From Marinobacter salinus (GTDB lineage Bacteria > Pseudomonadota > Gammaproteobacteria > Pseudomonadales > Oleiphilaceae), in the NCBI RefSeq assembly GCF_001854125.1, contig NZ_CP017715.1, forward strand, positions 124,001-188,000: 64,000 nt of DNA. The letters run 5' to 3'. The position numbers and the translations under genes are program-made. The stretch's first letter is position 1. Each line of letters opens with the position of its first letter. The notes under the pieces were generated by a model. It did not search any database and was not told the DNA's origin. It worked only from the letters and a program-made list of their open reading frames with translations. Positions 1 to 8,074 of the stretch are shown in pieces.

Positions 1-414
1 TTCGAGGGCGACCAGACCTACACCGAAAAGCCCGGCCATCGGTTTGCCCTGAATGCGGATTTTGACGGACTGGACCCGGCGAACTACGACGCGTTGGTAG
101 TGCCCGGCGGTCGCGCACCCGAGTACCTGCGCCTTAACAAGGATGTGCAGAATCTGGTTCGCCATTTCTTCGAAACCAACAAGCCGGTGGCGGCGATCTG
201 CCACGGTGCCCAGTTGTTGGCCGCAGCAGGGGTTCTGGAGGGCCGAAAATGCTCTGCCTATCCGGCCTGCCAACCGGAAGTGGAACTGGCCGGCGGTACC
301 TTCGCCAGTATCGAGGTTGATCAGGCGGTAACCGATGCTAATCTGGTAACAGCGCCTGCGTGGCCCGCTCATCCGGCCTGGCTTGCGCAGTTCTTCACAT
401 TGCTGGATCAATAA
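1..414 (+). CDS. DJ-1/PfpI family protein (5' end missing)
   Basis: This is the C-terminal part of a DJ-1/PfpI-superfamily protein; the reading frame is open from base 1, so the start lies outside the window. The fragment contains [10 protein letters not shown] followed by the nucleophile elbow [13 protein letters not shown], whose Cys (about residue 67 of the fragment) is the family's reactive cysteine. Proteins of this type act as protein deglycases, stress proteins or putative proteases; the exact activity cannot be told from sequence. The order of motifs fits the YhbO/PfpI branch. A hairpin starts 6 nt after the stop and the next gene is co-directional. Confidence 0.88.
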   Translation, partial: FEGDQTYTEKPGHRFALNADFDGLDPANYDALVVPGGRAPEYLRLNKDVQNLVRHFFETNKPVAAICHGAQLLAAAGVLEGRKCSAYPACQPEVELAGGTFASIEVDQAVTDANLVTAPAWPAHPAWLAQFFTLLDQ

Positions 415-420
415 CGCAAC

Positions 421-442
421 AGGGGCCAGCCCACCGGCCCCT
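421..442 (+). terminator. GC-rich hairpin after the PfpI-type gene
   Basis: AGGGGCC and GGCCCCT form a perfect 7-bp stem with an 8-nt loop just after the stop codon. There is no clear T run, so it may be a weak terminator or an mRNA-stabilising hairpin. Confidence 0.45.
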
Positions 443-474
443 CAGCGCTCTCAATCGCTTCCAGGGAGGCCGTC

Positions 475-855
475 ATGTGCAAGCTCTTTATCAACGCCGA
501 GCCGGAGCTTTGGGTCAGCCGGACCCACTCCCTGCGTATTGACGGTATGGTGACCAGTGTGCGGATGGAAAACGCCTTCTGGCAGGTACTGGCAGAGCTG
601 GCCGAACGGGATGGCATGAACCTGCCGCAGATGATCACCCGGCTTTACCACGAATCCATTGATGCCGGCCACGACCTCGGCAACTTCACGTCCTTCCTCC
701 GGGTTTGTGCGCTCCGCTATCTTGAGCTGCAGCTGAGCGGCGACGTTCCCAGGGATACCCGGGTACCGATTGCCTCACTTGATGCCGACCGCATTCTCGC
801 TGGCAAACCCGGTGAGCCGGCAACACCGGAAGTGGTGACCAAAGCAAGGCACTGA
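475..855 (+). CDS. ribbon-helix-helix domain protein (RHH_4-like)
   Basis: A 126-residue protein starting at an ATG preceded by CAGGGAGG. The segment with SLRIDGMVTSVRMENAFW, followed by a helix containing AERDGMNLPQMITRLY, matches the ribbon-helix-helix fold of the RHH_4 type, in which an antiparallel beta ribbon contacts DNA. The N-terminus keeps the family pattern MCKLFI. It is probably a small DNA-binding regulator, but no target is evident. It is followed by a repeat motif and a slyD remnant rather than by an operon partner. Confidence 0.75.
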   Translation: MCKLFINAEPELWVSRTHSLRIDGMVTSVRMENAFWQVLAELAERDGMNLPQMITRLYHESIDAGHDLGNFTSFLRVCALRYLELQLSGDVPRDTRVPIASLDADRILAGKPGEPATPEVVTKARH

Positions 856-865
856 TCCCGGAACG

Positions 866-887
866 AAATCCGGGACAGATCTTATTT
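866..887 (+). repeat. dispersed CCGGGACAGAT motif, copy 1
   Basis: AAATCCGGGACAGATCTTAT is one of six imperfect intergenic copies in the window. Here it directly abuts the slyD remnant at 891-941. TCCCGG at 856-861 and CCGGGA at 870-875 also form a small inverted repeat around it. Confidence 0.6.
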
Positions 888-890
888 GAG

Positions 891-941
891 GCTGGTAAAA
901 CCCTGACCTTCGATATCGAAATCATCGAACTGCCGGTTTGA
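891..941 (+). pseudogene. remnant of the 3' end of a SlyD-type FKBP gene
   Basis: The frame reads AGKTLTFDIEIIELPV and stop. The first 39 nt differ by one base from the 3' part of the intact slyD gene at about 7849-7887, but no start or upstream domain is present. It is a gene-end fragment left beside a repeat motif, not a functional gene. Confidence 0.7.
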
Positions 942-1031
942 TCAATTCTGCGGTTTGCAGGAATAGTGGCCGTGAGTTAAACCTAATCGCGGGATTTTCG
1001 ATTTTCAGTGACCATTAGAGAGGCAGCTTGG

Positions 1032-1883
1032 ATGGCGACTATAAAACCTGGTGGCCTGGGAATTAAAACACGCCTGTTTCAGGTCATTTTCGAATCAGAT
1101 ACCCGCCTGGCCAAGGGCTTTGATATTTTCTTGGCGCTGCTGATATTCCTCAGCGTGGGGATTATTCTCCTGGACAGCGTTCCGGAATATCACGCTCGCT
1201 TCGGTGAGCTTTTTTATGTCGTGGAGTGGGGCATAACGCTGCTGTTCACCCTTGAGCTGGCCCTGCGCATCTATTGCCTGGAGAAACCGAAGCTTTACCT
1301 TAAAAGCTTTTACGGTGTTATCGACGTTCTGGCCGTCTTGCCTACCTGGCTGGCGCTATTGTTTCCGGGTGCGCAGACTCTCGTTGTCGTGCGTCTGCTG
1401 CGGACCCTGCGTCTGTTTCGGGTACTGGAAATGATGACAGTGGTGGGCGAGGGCCGTCTGCTGATGGACGCCCTGATTCGCAGCCGGCACCAGATCCTGC
1501 TTTTTCTGTTTGCAGTGTTGATGGTCGTGACCATCTTCTCTTCTTTGCTCTATCTCATTGAGCCGGCCGAGGCGGGCTTTACCAGTATTCCCAAATCCAT
1601 CTACTGGGGAATCGTGACACTGACAACCGTAGGTTATGGCGACATAACGCCGGTGACGGCCTTGGGGCAGTTCATTTCCATGATGATCATGTTGACGGGC
1701 TACTCGATTATTGCGCTTCCCGTTGGCGTATTTTCCGCGGAAGTGATTCGCGCCCTACGCGCGGAGCGGTACTCCGATGAAGCCTGCCCGGGATGCGGTA
1801 AACATCGACATGAAATAGACGCCAAATATTGTAAATACTGCGGTACCTGGCTTGATGAAGAGACACCCGAGCCGGTCGAGTGA
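1032..1883 (+). CDS. voltage-gated-type potassium channel with C-terminal zinc ribbon
   Basis: A six-transmembrane ion channel subunit of about 283 residues. The S4-like segment RLLRTLRLFRVLEMM carries regularly spaced arginines, and the pore has the selectivity filter TLTTVGYGD between S5 and S6, so K+ selectivity is expected. The tail holds two CxxC pairs (CPGCGKH and CKYCGTW), a small zinc ribbon after S6. I chose ATG 1032 because GAGAGG lies 8 nt upstream; a GTG at 1008 would add 8 residues. It stands alone, convergent with the tautomerase gene. Confidence 0.87.
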   Translation: MATIKPGGLGIKTRLFQVIFESDTRLAKGFDIFLALLIFLSVGIILLDSVPEYHARFGELFYVVEWGITLLFTLELALRIYCLEKPKLYLKSFYGVIDVLAVLPTWLALLFPGAQTLVVVRLLRTLRLFRVLEMMTVVGEGRLLMDALIRSRHQILLFLFAVLMVVTIFSSLLYLIEPAEAGFTSIPKSIYWGIVTLTTVGYGDITPVTALGQFISMMIMLTGYSIIALPVGVFSAEVIRALRAERYSDEACPGCGKHRHEIDAKYCKYCGTWLDEETPEPVE

Positions 1884-1899
1884 CCGGCCCATCTTGATT

Positions 1900-2121
1900 T
1901 CAGGCAGCAGAGGCCTGGATTTTGTGGACGTCGTCGCTGCTGAGGGGTTTTCCGCCGATTCCCCATTCTCCCTCGCTGACTTCATTGATGACTACCCAGG
2001 TCAGACCTCGCATCGCTTCGCCTTCAATCCCCACCATGGCGTCGGTGACTTTCGCGATCATCTCCTGCTTCTGTTTTTTGTCGAATACGTTCTCAATCAG
2101 GTTGATAGTGACTAATGGCAT
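1900..2121 (-). CDS. 4-oxalocrotonate tautomerase family protein
   Basis: A 73-residue protein beginning MPLVTINLIE. After removal of Met, Pro1 would be the catalytic base of the tautomerase superfamily. Length and the beta-alpha-beta pattern fit single-domain 4-OT-like subunits, which assemble as hexamers or dimers and interconvert enol and keto acids. The physiological substrate is unknown. It is transcribed divergently from the wHTH/TPR regulator gene at 2299, so the 177-nt gap between them probably holds both promoters. Confidence 0.8.
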   Translation of the reverse strand: MPLVTINLIENVFDKKQKQEMIAKVTDAMVGIEGEAMRGLTWVVINEVSEGEWGIGGKPLSSDDVHKIQASAA

Positions 2122-2298
2122 GGTTGTGCTCCTTTCTGTGGTAGAAAGCCTCCCCCGATGGGCGGCGTGTACAACAACTTGAGATCAGTCTACGAGGTTG
2201 CCCCGGGCCATACTTGGGGAAGCTGTGAGGAATATGTGGAGAATCTCGGGGTGTTGTCTGCTAATTTAGAAAGCAGCTAGCCATAGCGGAACAGATCC

Positions 2299-3900
2299 AT
2301 GATTTTCAGTTTTTCTGATTTTCAGTTGGACACCTATCAGCTCCAGCTGCGTCGCTCTGGCGCAGCCCAGCCTCTGGAGCCGCTTGTCTTCGATTTGCTG
2401 ACCTATCTGGTGACTCACCGCGACCGTATCGTGAGCCGGGCGGAACTGCTGGACCAGCTGTGGTCAGGCAAGGTTGTCAGCGAGTCCGCCTTGAGCAGTG
2501 CCATTAAAGCCGCTCGCCACGCCTTGGGGGATAGCGGGCAGACACAGGGCTTCATTGCCACGTTCAATCGTCGGGGCTATCGCTTTGTGGCCGACATTGA
2601 TGTGCCCGAGCCGCTTGCTCAGATCTCTGGCGCGGATGTCATGCAGCAGAGCGCTGCCGAGGCGCATCAGGAGCTGGCCGCCGCCTGCCTGTTTTCGCCC
2701 CGCAATGAGCGGGAGAAAGAACAGCCCGTGCTGGCGGTGCTTCCGTTCTCTCACGGCGTGGGCGTTGATCAGACCGCCTGGATTGCGGAAGTGCTCTGTG
2801 AAGATATCAGTATTCACCTGGCCCGCATTCCCGGCTTTCTGGTGCTGTCCCGCAATACCGCCTCCCAGTATCGCCAGCGGGAAGTGAGCATTCAGCACAT
2901 CGCAAGAGAGCTGGGTGTGGACTACGTCATCGAAGGCTCGGTGTGGCCCATGGGGGACAACCTGCGAGTCGGGGTCCAGCTGCTGGACGCGGAGAGCGGC
3001 AACATGCTCTGGTCGGACCGGAAACTGATCCCGGTGGACAGCCTGAACGCATTGGAAGAGGAGGTGGTGCGCGAGATCGTGAGCCGGATTGAGCCCCAAC
3101 TCAATCGGGCTGAGCTGATCCAGCTGCGAAAACGACGCACGGTGGATCTGGGTGCCTGGGCACTGTATCGCCAGGGACACGCCATTCTTGGCCAGAAAGG
3201 CTGGAGTGAGGAAAGCTTCACCGAAGCGGCCAATCTTCTGCGACAAGCGATCCAGCAGGATCCGGAACTCGCGTTTGCCCATGCCTATCTGGCCTTGATC
3301 ATTGCCATTGGTCATCTGGTGGGGCTCATTCGTGGGCATGAATGGCTCGTTGAGGCCAGCCAATCAGCTGAAAAAGCCGTGGCTCTGGACGGTCAGGATA
3401 CCGATGTTCTCGGCTATGCCGGCTGTGCGTTTGCCGATATGGGGGACCTGCAACGGGGCGTTGGCATGTTACGTCGCGCAGTAGAACTGGACCCAAGTAA
3501 CGCTCAGGCGATGACCGCGCTGGGGGCCGCCATGATTCGCCAGGGCGATGTTCAGGGCATCGACTTTATGCTCCGGGGTATGAAGATCAGCCCGCGAGAT
3601 AATCGTCGCTCGGCGTGGGGCGCGCTGCTCGCCCGGGGGATGCTCAATTTCGGCCAGATTGACAACGCCATTCGGACAGCCAGCGATGCCTGTCGTTGTG
3701 ATGACCGAATTTTCCTGCCCCGAGTTGTACTCGCCATTGCCCATATTCACGAGGGGAACATCCCGGGGGCAGTCGATGCCTTGAGCGATGCCCGTCGCAT
3801 CCGGCCGACTCTTGGTCAGAGAGAGATCGCCTGCTTTGCCAGCCGCGCCGAAATGGCGTTATTGCAAAAAGGCGGGGTGCTGGCTGGGCTGCCGTCCTAG
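2299..3900 (+). CDS. winged-helix regulator with TolB-like and TPR domains (CadC-like architecture)
   Basis: A 533-residue regulator. Residues 1-100 form an OmpR/PhoB-type winged helix (FDLLTYLVTHRDRIVSRAEL, then RGYRFVADI). Residues about 148-250 look like the TolB-like domain often fused to it (VLAVLPF, LGVDYVIEGSVW, DAESGNMLWSDR). The C-terminal half consists of TPR-like helix pairs, for example AVELDPSNAQAMTALGAAM. No transmembrane helix is obvious, so unlike CadC it is probably cytoplasmic. The signal and targets are unknown; the divergent tautomerase gene is the first candidate target. Confidence 0.82.
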   Translation: MIFSFSDFQLDTYQLQLRRSGAAQPLEPLVFDLLTYLVTHRDRIVSRAELLDQLWSGKVVSESALSSAIKAARHALGDSGQTQGFIATFNRRGYRFVADIDVPEPLAQISGADVMQQSAAEAHQELAAACLFSPRNEREKEQPVLAVLPFSHGVGVDQTAWIAEVLCEDISIHLARIPGFLVLSRNTASQYRQREVSIQHIARELGVDYVIEGSVWPMGDNLRVGVQLLDAESGNMLWSDRKLIPVDSLNALEEEVVREIVSRIEPQLNRAELIQLRKRRTVDLGAWALYRQGHAILGQKGWSEESFTEAANLLRQAIQQDPELAFAHAYLALIIAIGHLVGLIRGHEWLVEASQSAEKAVALDGQDTDVLGYAGCAFADMGDLQRGVGMLRRAVELDPSNAQAMTALGAAMIRQGDVQGIDFMLRGMKISPRDNRRSAWGALLARGMLNFGQIDNAIRTASDACRCDDRIFLPRVVLAIAHIHEGNIPGAVDALSDARRIRPTLGQREIACFASRAEMALLQKGGVLAGLPS

Positions 3901-3940
3901 GAGCACTTGAGGGCAGGGGCATCACTTCGGGTTGCAAACA

Positions 3941-3961
3941 AAAACCGGGACAGATTTATTT
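3941..3961 (+). repeat. dispersed CCGGGACAGAT motif, copy 2
   Basis: AAAACCGGGACAGATTTATT lies between the regulator gene and radD, outside both coding regions. It is a near match to the other five copies. Confidence 0.65.
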
Positions 3962-4037
3962 GCGCCTCGCAGGCAACGGCACCGGCATTTGCTAGTATGA
4001 CCGCCTTCTCCTCCTGATAACGATTAAGCACTGCAAC

Positions 4038-5825
4038 ATGAATGCTCCTTTCAAGCTTCGGCCCTACCAGCAGGAAGCAGTTGATGCCACATTGAGGCAT
4101 TTCCGCCAATCCGATGAGTCCGCCGTCATCGTGCTGCCGACCGGTGCGGGTAAAAGTCTGGTTATTGCCGAGTTGGCCCGCCTTGCCCGGCGCAAGATTC
4201 TGGTGCTGACTCACGTCAAAGAGCTTGTGGAGCAGAATCACGCCAAATACCAGAGCTATGGGTTAACGGGCGGCGTCTTCTCCGCCGGGCTGAAACGCAA
4301 GGAAAACCGGCATCAGGTCACCTTTGCCAGTGTGCAGTCCGTATCGGCGAATCTGGATCAGTTCAGGGATGAGTACTCGTTGGTCATCATCGATGAGTGC
4401 CATCGGGTCAGCGGTGAGGAGACCAGTCAGTATCAACGGATCATCGAGCTTCTGCGCCAACAGAATGATTCCCTCAAAGTGCTCGGGCTAACCGCCACAC
4501 CCTATCGTCTGGCCATGGGCTGGATCTACCGCTATCACTACCGGGGCTTTGTTCGCGGTTCCAGTGAAGAACAGGATAAGCCCTTCCAGCACTGCATCTA
4601 CGAACTGCCGTTGAGCTACATGATCAATCGGGGGTATCTCACCAGGCCTGAGTTGGTGAACGCGGCGGTGGCCCAATACGATTTCTCTGCGCTACCTGAG
4701 GACCGCTTTGGCGAATACGCCGAGAAGGACGTCAACCAGCTGCTGAGCAAACATAAGCGTGTGACCCGAGCCATCATTGAGCAGGTGGTCGAGCTGGCCG
4801 CTGAGCGTCAGGGCGTGATGATTTTTGCAGCCACGGTGGATCATGCGCGGGAGATCACCAGTTATCTGCCGGAACACGAAACGGCCCTGGTGACCGGCGG
4901 GACCGATCTCAAGGATCGGGGCTTGCTGATCCGGCGCTTCAAGCAGCGGGAGTTGAAGTATCTGGTGAACGTGTCTGTGCTTACCACGGGCTTTGATGCG
5001 CCCCATGTGGACTTTATCGCCATCCTTCGCCCGACCCAGTCGGTAAGCCTGTATCAGCAGATCGTGGGCCGCGGTCTTCGTCTGGACGAAGCTAAACAGG
5101 ATTGTCTGGTGATCGATTACGCGGGCAACCATGTGAATCTGCATCACCCGGAGGTAGGCGAGCCGAAACCGAACCCCGACAGTGAGCCGGTGCAGGTGTT
5201 CTGCCCGGGCTGTGGTTTTGCCAATATCTTCTGGGGCAAAACCGACAGCGAAGGGCGGGTTATCGAGCACTACGGGCGCCGTTGTCAGGGGCTGCTGGAG
5301 CCTGCGGAAGGGGATGAACCTGCTGCGCAGAACGGGCGCCCGCAACAGTGCGATTACCGTTTTGTTTTCAAGGAGTGCCCGCACTGCGGTGGCGAGAATG
5401 ATATTGCGGCCCGTAACTGTCACCAGTGCCACAAAGCCATCATCGACCCGGATGATCAGCTAAGAGATGCCCTGAAACTGAAGGATGCGATGGTGATCCG
5501 TTGCGCCGGGATCACGCTAGGTGTTGATGGGAGCAACCTGAAGATCACCTATCACGGTGAAGATGGGGAAGAACTCAGCGAGTCGTTTGATTTCGCCAGG
5601 CTGGCGCAGCGCACCGTCTTTAACAAGCTGTTCGGGCGTCGTTTCGCCAATGGCCAGGCGCCGAAAACGTTCAACAAGGCGGATGAGGTGCTGGAGAGTC
5701 AGGCATTGTTGCCTGCACCGGACTTTGTGATTGCCCGCAAGCAAAAGCACTATTGGCAGGTTCAGGAAAGGATCTTTGATTATCGGGGGCGGTATCGTAA
5801 GGCGAATGAAGCCGATAGATACTGA
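4038..5825 (+). CDS. radD: RadD-like superfamily 2 helicase/ATPase
   Basis: A 595-residue SF2 enzyme close in length to E. coli RadD (YejH), a DNA-repair ATPase that acts with recombination proteins. Walker A is LPTGAGKS at residues 33-40, the DECH box (IIDECHRV) lies at about 119-122, and motif VI reads QQIVGRGLR. The C-terminus carries zinc-binding CxxC sets (CPGCG, CPHCGG, CHQCHK), a RadD hallmark. It is a single gene, convergent with lldD and separated from it by a bidirectional terminator. A second, diverged copy of its last codons lies beyond lldD at 7306-7383. Confidence 0.88.
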   Translation: MNAPFKLRPYQQEAVDATLRHFRQSDESAVIVLPTGAGKSLVIAELARLARRKILVLTHVKELVEQNHAKYQSYGLTGGVFSAGLKRKENRHQVTFASVQSVSANLDQFRDEYSLVIIDECHRVSGEETSQYQRIIELLRQQNDSLKVLGLTATPYRLAMGWIYRYHYRGFVRGSSEEQDKPFQHCIYELPLSYMINRGYLTRPELVNAAVAQYDFSALPEDRFGEYAEKDVNQLLSKHKRVTRAIIEQVVELAAERQGVMIFAATVDHAREITSYLPEHETALVTGGTDLKDRGLLIRRFKQRELKYLVNVSVLTTGFDAPHVDFIAILRPTQSVSLYQQIVGRGLRLDEAKQDCLVIDYAGNHVNLHHPEVGEPKPNPDSEPVQVFCPGCGFANIFWGKTDSEGRVIEHYGRRCQGLLEPAEGDEPAAQNGRPQQCDYRFVFKECPHCGGENDIAARNCHQCHKAIIDPDDQLRDALKLKDAMVIRCAGITLGVDGSNLKITYHGEDGEELSESFDFARLAQRTVFNKLFGRRFANGQAPKTFNKADEVLESQALLPAPDFVIARKQKHYWQVQERIFDYRGRYRKANEADRY

Positions 5826-5860
5826 GATTTGTCTCCCGGCTATAAGGCCGACCTTCGTTA

Positions 5861-5883
5861 GGGCGGGGCTTTTAGCCCCGCCC
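5861..5883. terminator. bidirectional hairpin between radD and lldD
   Basis: GGGCGGGGCTTTTAGCCCCG continues into CCC, giving a strong perfect stem between two convergent stops, 35 nt after radD and 5 nt after lldD. Confidence 0.75.
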
Positions 5884-5888
5884 AACCA

Positions 5889-7028
5889 TTATGATTTAGA
5901 TACCAGCAGGTCGCTGTTGAGCTCGCTGATTGATTTGGCGCCGGTCAGCACCATGGCGACCCGCATTTCTTTTTCGATCAACTCCAGCAGATTGCTGACA
6001 CCGGCCTGGCCGTCGACCGCCAGGGCGTAGATAAAGGCGCGGCCGAGCAGGGTGCAGTCGGCACCCAGCGCCAGCATGCGCACCACATCCAGGCCGGTGC
6101 GGACGCCCGAATCTGCCAGAATTTTCAGATCGCCCTTGACCGCATCGGCAATGGCCGGCAGCGCGCGGGCGCTGGACAGTGCCCCGTCAAGCTGGCGACC
6201 GCCGTGGTTGGAAACGACGATCCCGTCGGCGCCAAAGCGCACGGCATCGCGGGCATCCTCCGGGTCCAAAATGCCCTTGATGATCATCGGGCCATCCCAG
6301 AATTCGCGAATCCACTCAAGATCCTTCCAGGAGATGGATGCATCAAAGTTGTTCCCCAGCCAGCCGATGTAGTCCTCCAGACCGGTCGCGGTGCCGCGAT
6401 AGGCGGAGATGTTGCCCAGATCGTGCGGCTTGCCGAGCAGACCCACGTCATAGGCCCAGCGCGGGTGAATCATCGCCTGCAGGTAGCGGCGCATGGCCGC
6501 GTTAGGGCCGCTCATGCCCGAGTGCGCGTCTCGATAGCGGGCACCCGGAACCGGCATGTCGACGGTAAACACCAGGGTGGTGACACCGGCGGCTTTGGCG
6601 CGTTCCAGCGCGTTTTTCATAAAGCCGCGGTCCTTCAGCACATAGAGCTGGAACCACATGGGGCGGCTGATCGCCGGCGCGACCTCCTCAATCGGGCAGA
6701 CCGAAACGGTGGACAGGGTAAAAGGAATGCCCTTGTCCGCCGCCGCGCGCGCTGCCTGCACCTCGCCGCGGCGGGCGCACATACCGGCCAGGCCGACCGG
6801 CGCCAGAGCTACCGGCATGCTCAGGGTCTCGTCGAACAGCTGGGTTTCCAGGCTCAGCTCCTCCATGTTTTTCAGCACCCGCTGGCGCAAACCGATGTCG
6901 GCCAGATCCGCCACGTTGTGCTTGAGTGTGTGCTCGGCGAAGGAGCCCCCATCGACGTAATGGAACAGAAAGGGTGGCAGACGGCGCTTGGCGGCGGCGC
7001 GGTAGTCTGTCGAGGCGGAAATGATCAT
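5889..7028 (-). CDS. lldD: L-lactate dehydrogenase (FMN, quinone-linked)
   Basis: This 379-residue protein matches E. coli LldD almost end to end ([20 protein letters not shown] at the start, [13 protein letters not shown] near the end). It is an FMN-dependent alpha-hydroxy-acid oxidase family enzyme of the inner membrane face that oxidises L-lactate to pyruvate and passes electrons to quinone. The catalytic His lies in [12 protein letters not shown] 7028 gives the canonical N-terminus. Unusually there is no lldP or lldR beside it; an LldR-like operator lies 237 nt upstream, and radD sequence flanks the gene on both sides. Confidence 0.93.
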   Translation of the reverse strand: MIISASTDYRAAAKRRLPPFLFHYVDGGSFAEHTLKHNVADLADIGLRQRVLKNMEELSLETQLFDETLSMPVALAPVGLAGMCARRGEVQAARAAADKGIPFTLSTVSVCPIEEVAPAISRPMWFQLYVLKDRGFMKNALERAKAAGVTTLVFTVDMPVPGARYRDAHSGMSGPNAAMRRYLQAMIHPRWAYDVGLLGKPHDLGNISAYRGTATGLEDYIGWLGNNFDASISWKDLEWIREFWDGPMIIKGILDPEDARDAVRFGADGIVVSNHGGRQLDGALSSARALPAIADAVKGDLKILADSGVRTGLDVVRMLALGADCTLLGRAFIYALAVDGQAGVSNLLELIEKEMRVAMVLTGAKSISELNSDLLVSKS

Positions 7029-7264
7029 CGGGGATTCCTCACGGGCTCTTGAAAATATTACGGGGCAGCGCAGGGTAGTCCCCTTGCGACACAAAGGCTA
7101 ACCGTGGCCGAGACCGCGGAGCGAAAACTGGTAGGGCCAGATTACAGCAGTTGGGAGAATAGATTAGGAAAGCATAAAAAGCATGTCAAAAAGGTAATCA
7201 TATACTTAGGTAGAGAGATCCACGTGAGCTGATCACACAGTGGTACTGGTTAACCCTTTCTGTA

Positions 7265-7281
7265 AATTGGTCAGACCACAT
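7265..7281. promoter_or_regulatory. LldR/PdhR-type operator candidate upstream of lldD
   Basis: AATTGGTCAGACCACAT resembles the GntR/FadR-subfamily operator form AATTGGTnnnACCAATT used by LldR and PdhR. It lies in the leader of the lldD gene. No lldR gene is present in the window, so the regulator would act from elsewhere. Confidence 0.45.
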
Positions 7282-7305
7282 AATGGGTAATGGAAGTGGG
7301 GCAAA

Positions 7306-7383
7306 TTCGTCATCGCCCGCAAGCAAAAGCACTATTGGCAGGTGCAGGAACGGATTTTCGATTACCTGGGGAAGCTGAGTTAG
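7306..7383 (+). pseudogene. remnant of the 3' end of a radD-like gene
   Basis: The frame reads [20 protein letters not shown] then LGKLS and stop. The first 20 residues are identical to the RadD C-terminus encoded at about 5728-5787, but several codons differ synonymously and the final residues are different. It therefore looks like the 3' end of another radD allele rather than a fresh copy. No start or upstream portion is present. Confidence 0.75.
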
Positions 7384-7467
7384 GCCCAACGCTTTTAGAT
7401 GGCGGGCACTGGAGTCAACACCGTCGCTGATTATAATGGCGTACCTTAAACCATTGCAGAGAACCCT

Positions 7468-7947
7468 ATGCCCATCGAAAAGAATCAAGTCGTCCTGTTT
7501 CACTACAGCGTCCGTGATGAACAAGGCAACGTTGTTGAAAACTCCCATGGCGGCGAGCCGAACGCCTACCTGCATGGCCACGGCGGCATTATCCAGGGCC
7601 TGGAAGAAGCGCTGGAAGGTCGCGAGGCCGGCGATACGTTCAGCGTCACCGTCACTCCGGAAAAAGCCTACGGTCCGCGCAAGGCCGATGCCGTGCAGCG
7701 TGTGCCGATCAAGCATTTGATGGGTGCCAAACGCTGGAAATCGGGGATGATCGCCCAGGTGCAAACCGAGCAGGGCCCGCGCCATGTGCTCGTCGTCAAG
7801 GTCGGCCACAAGTTTGCCGATGTCGACACCAATCATCCGATGGCCGGTAAAACCCTGACCTTCGATATCGAAATCATCGAAGTTCGGGCCGCCGATCCGG
7901 AAGAGTTGGCGCACGGCCATGCACATGGGCCGGGTGGGCATCATTGA
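7468..7947 (+). CDS. slyD: SlyD-type FKBP peptidyl-prolyl cis-trans isomerase
   Basis: A 159-residue FKBP-type PPIase and chaperone. The N-terminal half carries the FKBP signature (VVLFHYSVRDEQGNVVENS, then YLHGHGGIIQGLEEALEG), with the inserted flap domain in the middle and the closing strand MAGKTLTFDIEIIEV. The tail HGHAHGPGGHH is histidine-rich, as in metal-binding SlyD proteins, though short. It accelerates proline isomerisation during folding, and in E. coli SlyD also helps nickel delivery. A fragment matching its 3' end is found at 891-941. Confidence 0.92.
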   Translation: MPIEKNQVVLFHYSVRDEQGNVVENSHGGEPNAYLHGHGGIIQGLEEALEGREAGDTFSVTVTPEKAYGPRKADAVQRVPIKHLMGAKRWKSGMIAQVQTEQGPRHVLVVKVGHKFADVDTNHPMAGKTLTFDIEIIEVRAADPEELAHGHAHGPGGHH

Positions 7948-8074
7948 AGGATTGAAAAGATCTGCCTTTCAGCGGCGTTGGCTGCACTGGTATTTTTCGC
8001 CATAAAACCCGAAAGACCTAAACCTGCGATAAGAGGAATGGGTTGTGGAAGACTAGATTGCATGGCCAGAGGAA

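Noticed and set aside
4692..5432. 246-codon minus-strand frame inside radD
   Set aside because: It lies wholly opposite helicase and zinc-finger coding sequence and looks like a codon-bias shadow.
7198..7944. Long minus-strand open frame opposite slyD (248 codons)
   Set aside because: It is antisense to a well-conserved slyD gene and its translation has no family features. Its similarity to a frame opposite the radD 3' end simply reflects the duplicated radD end.
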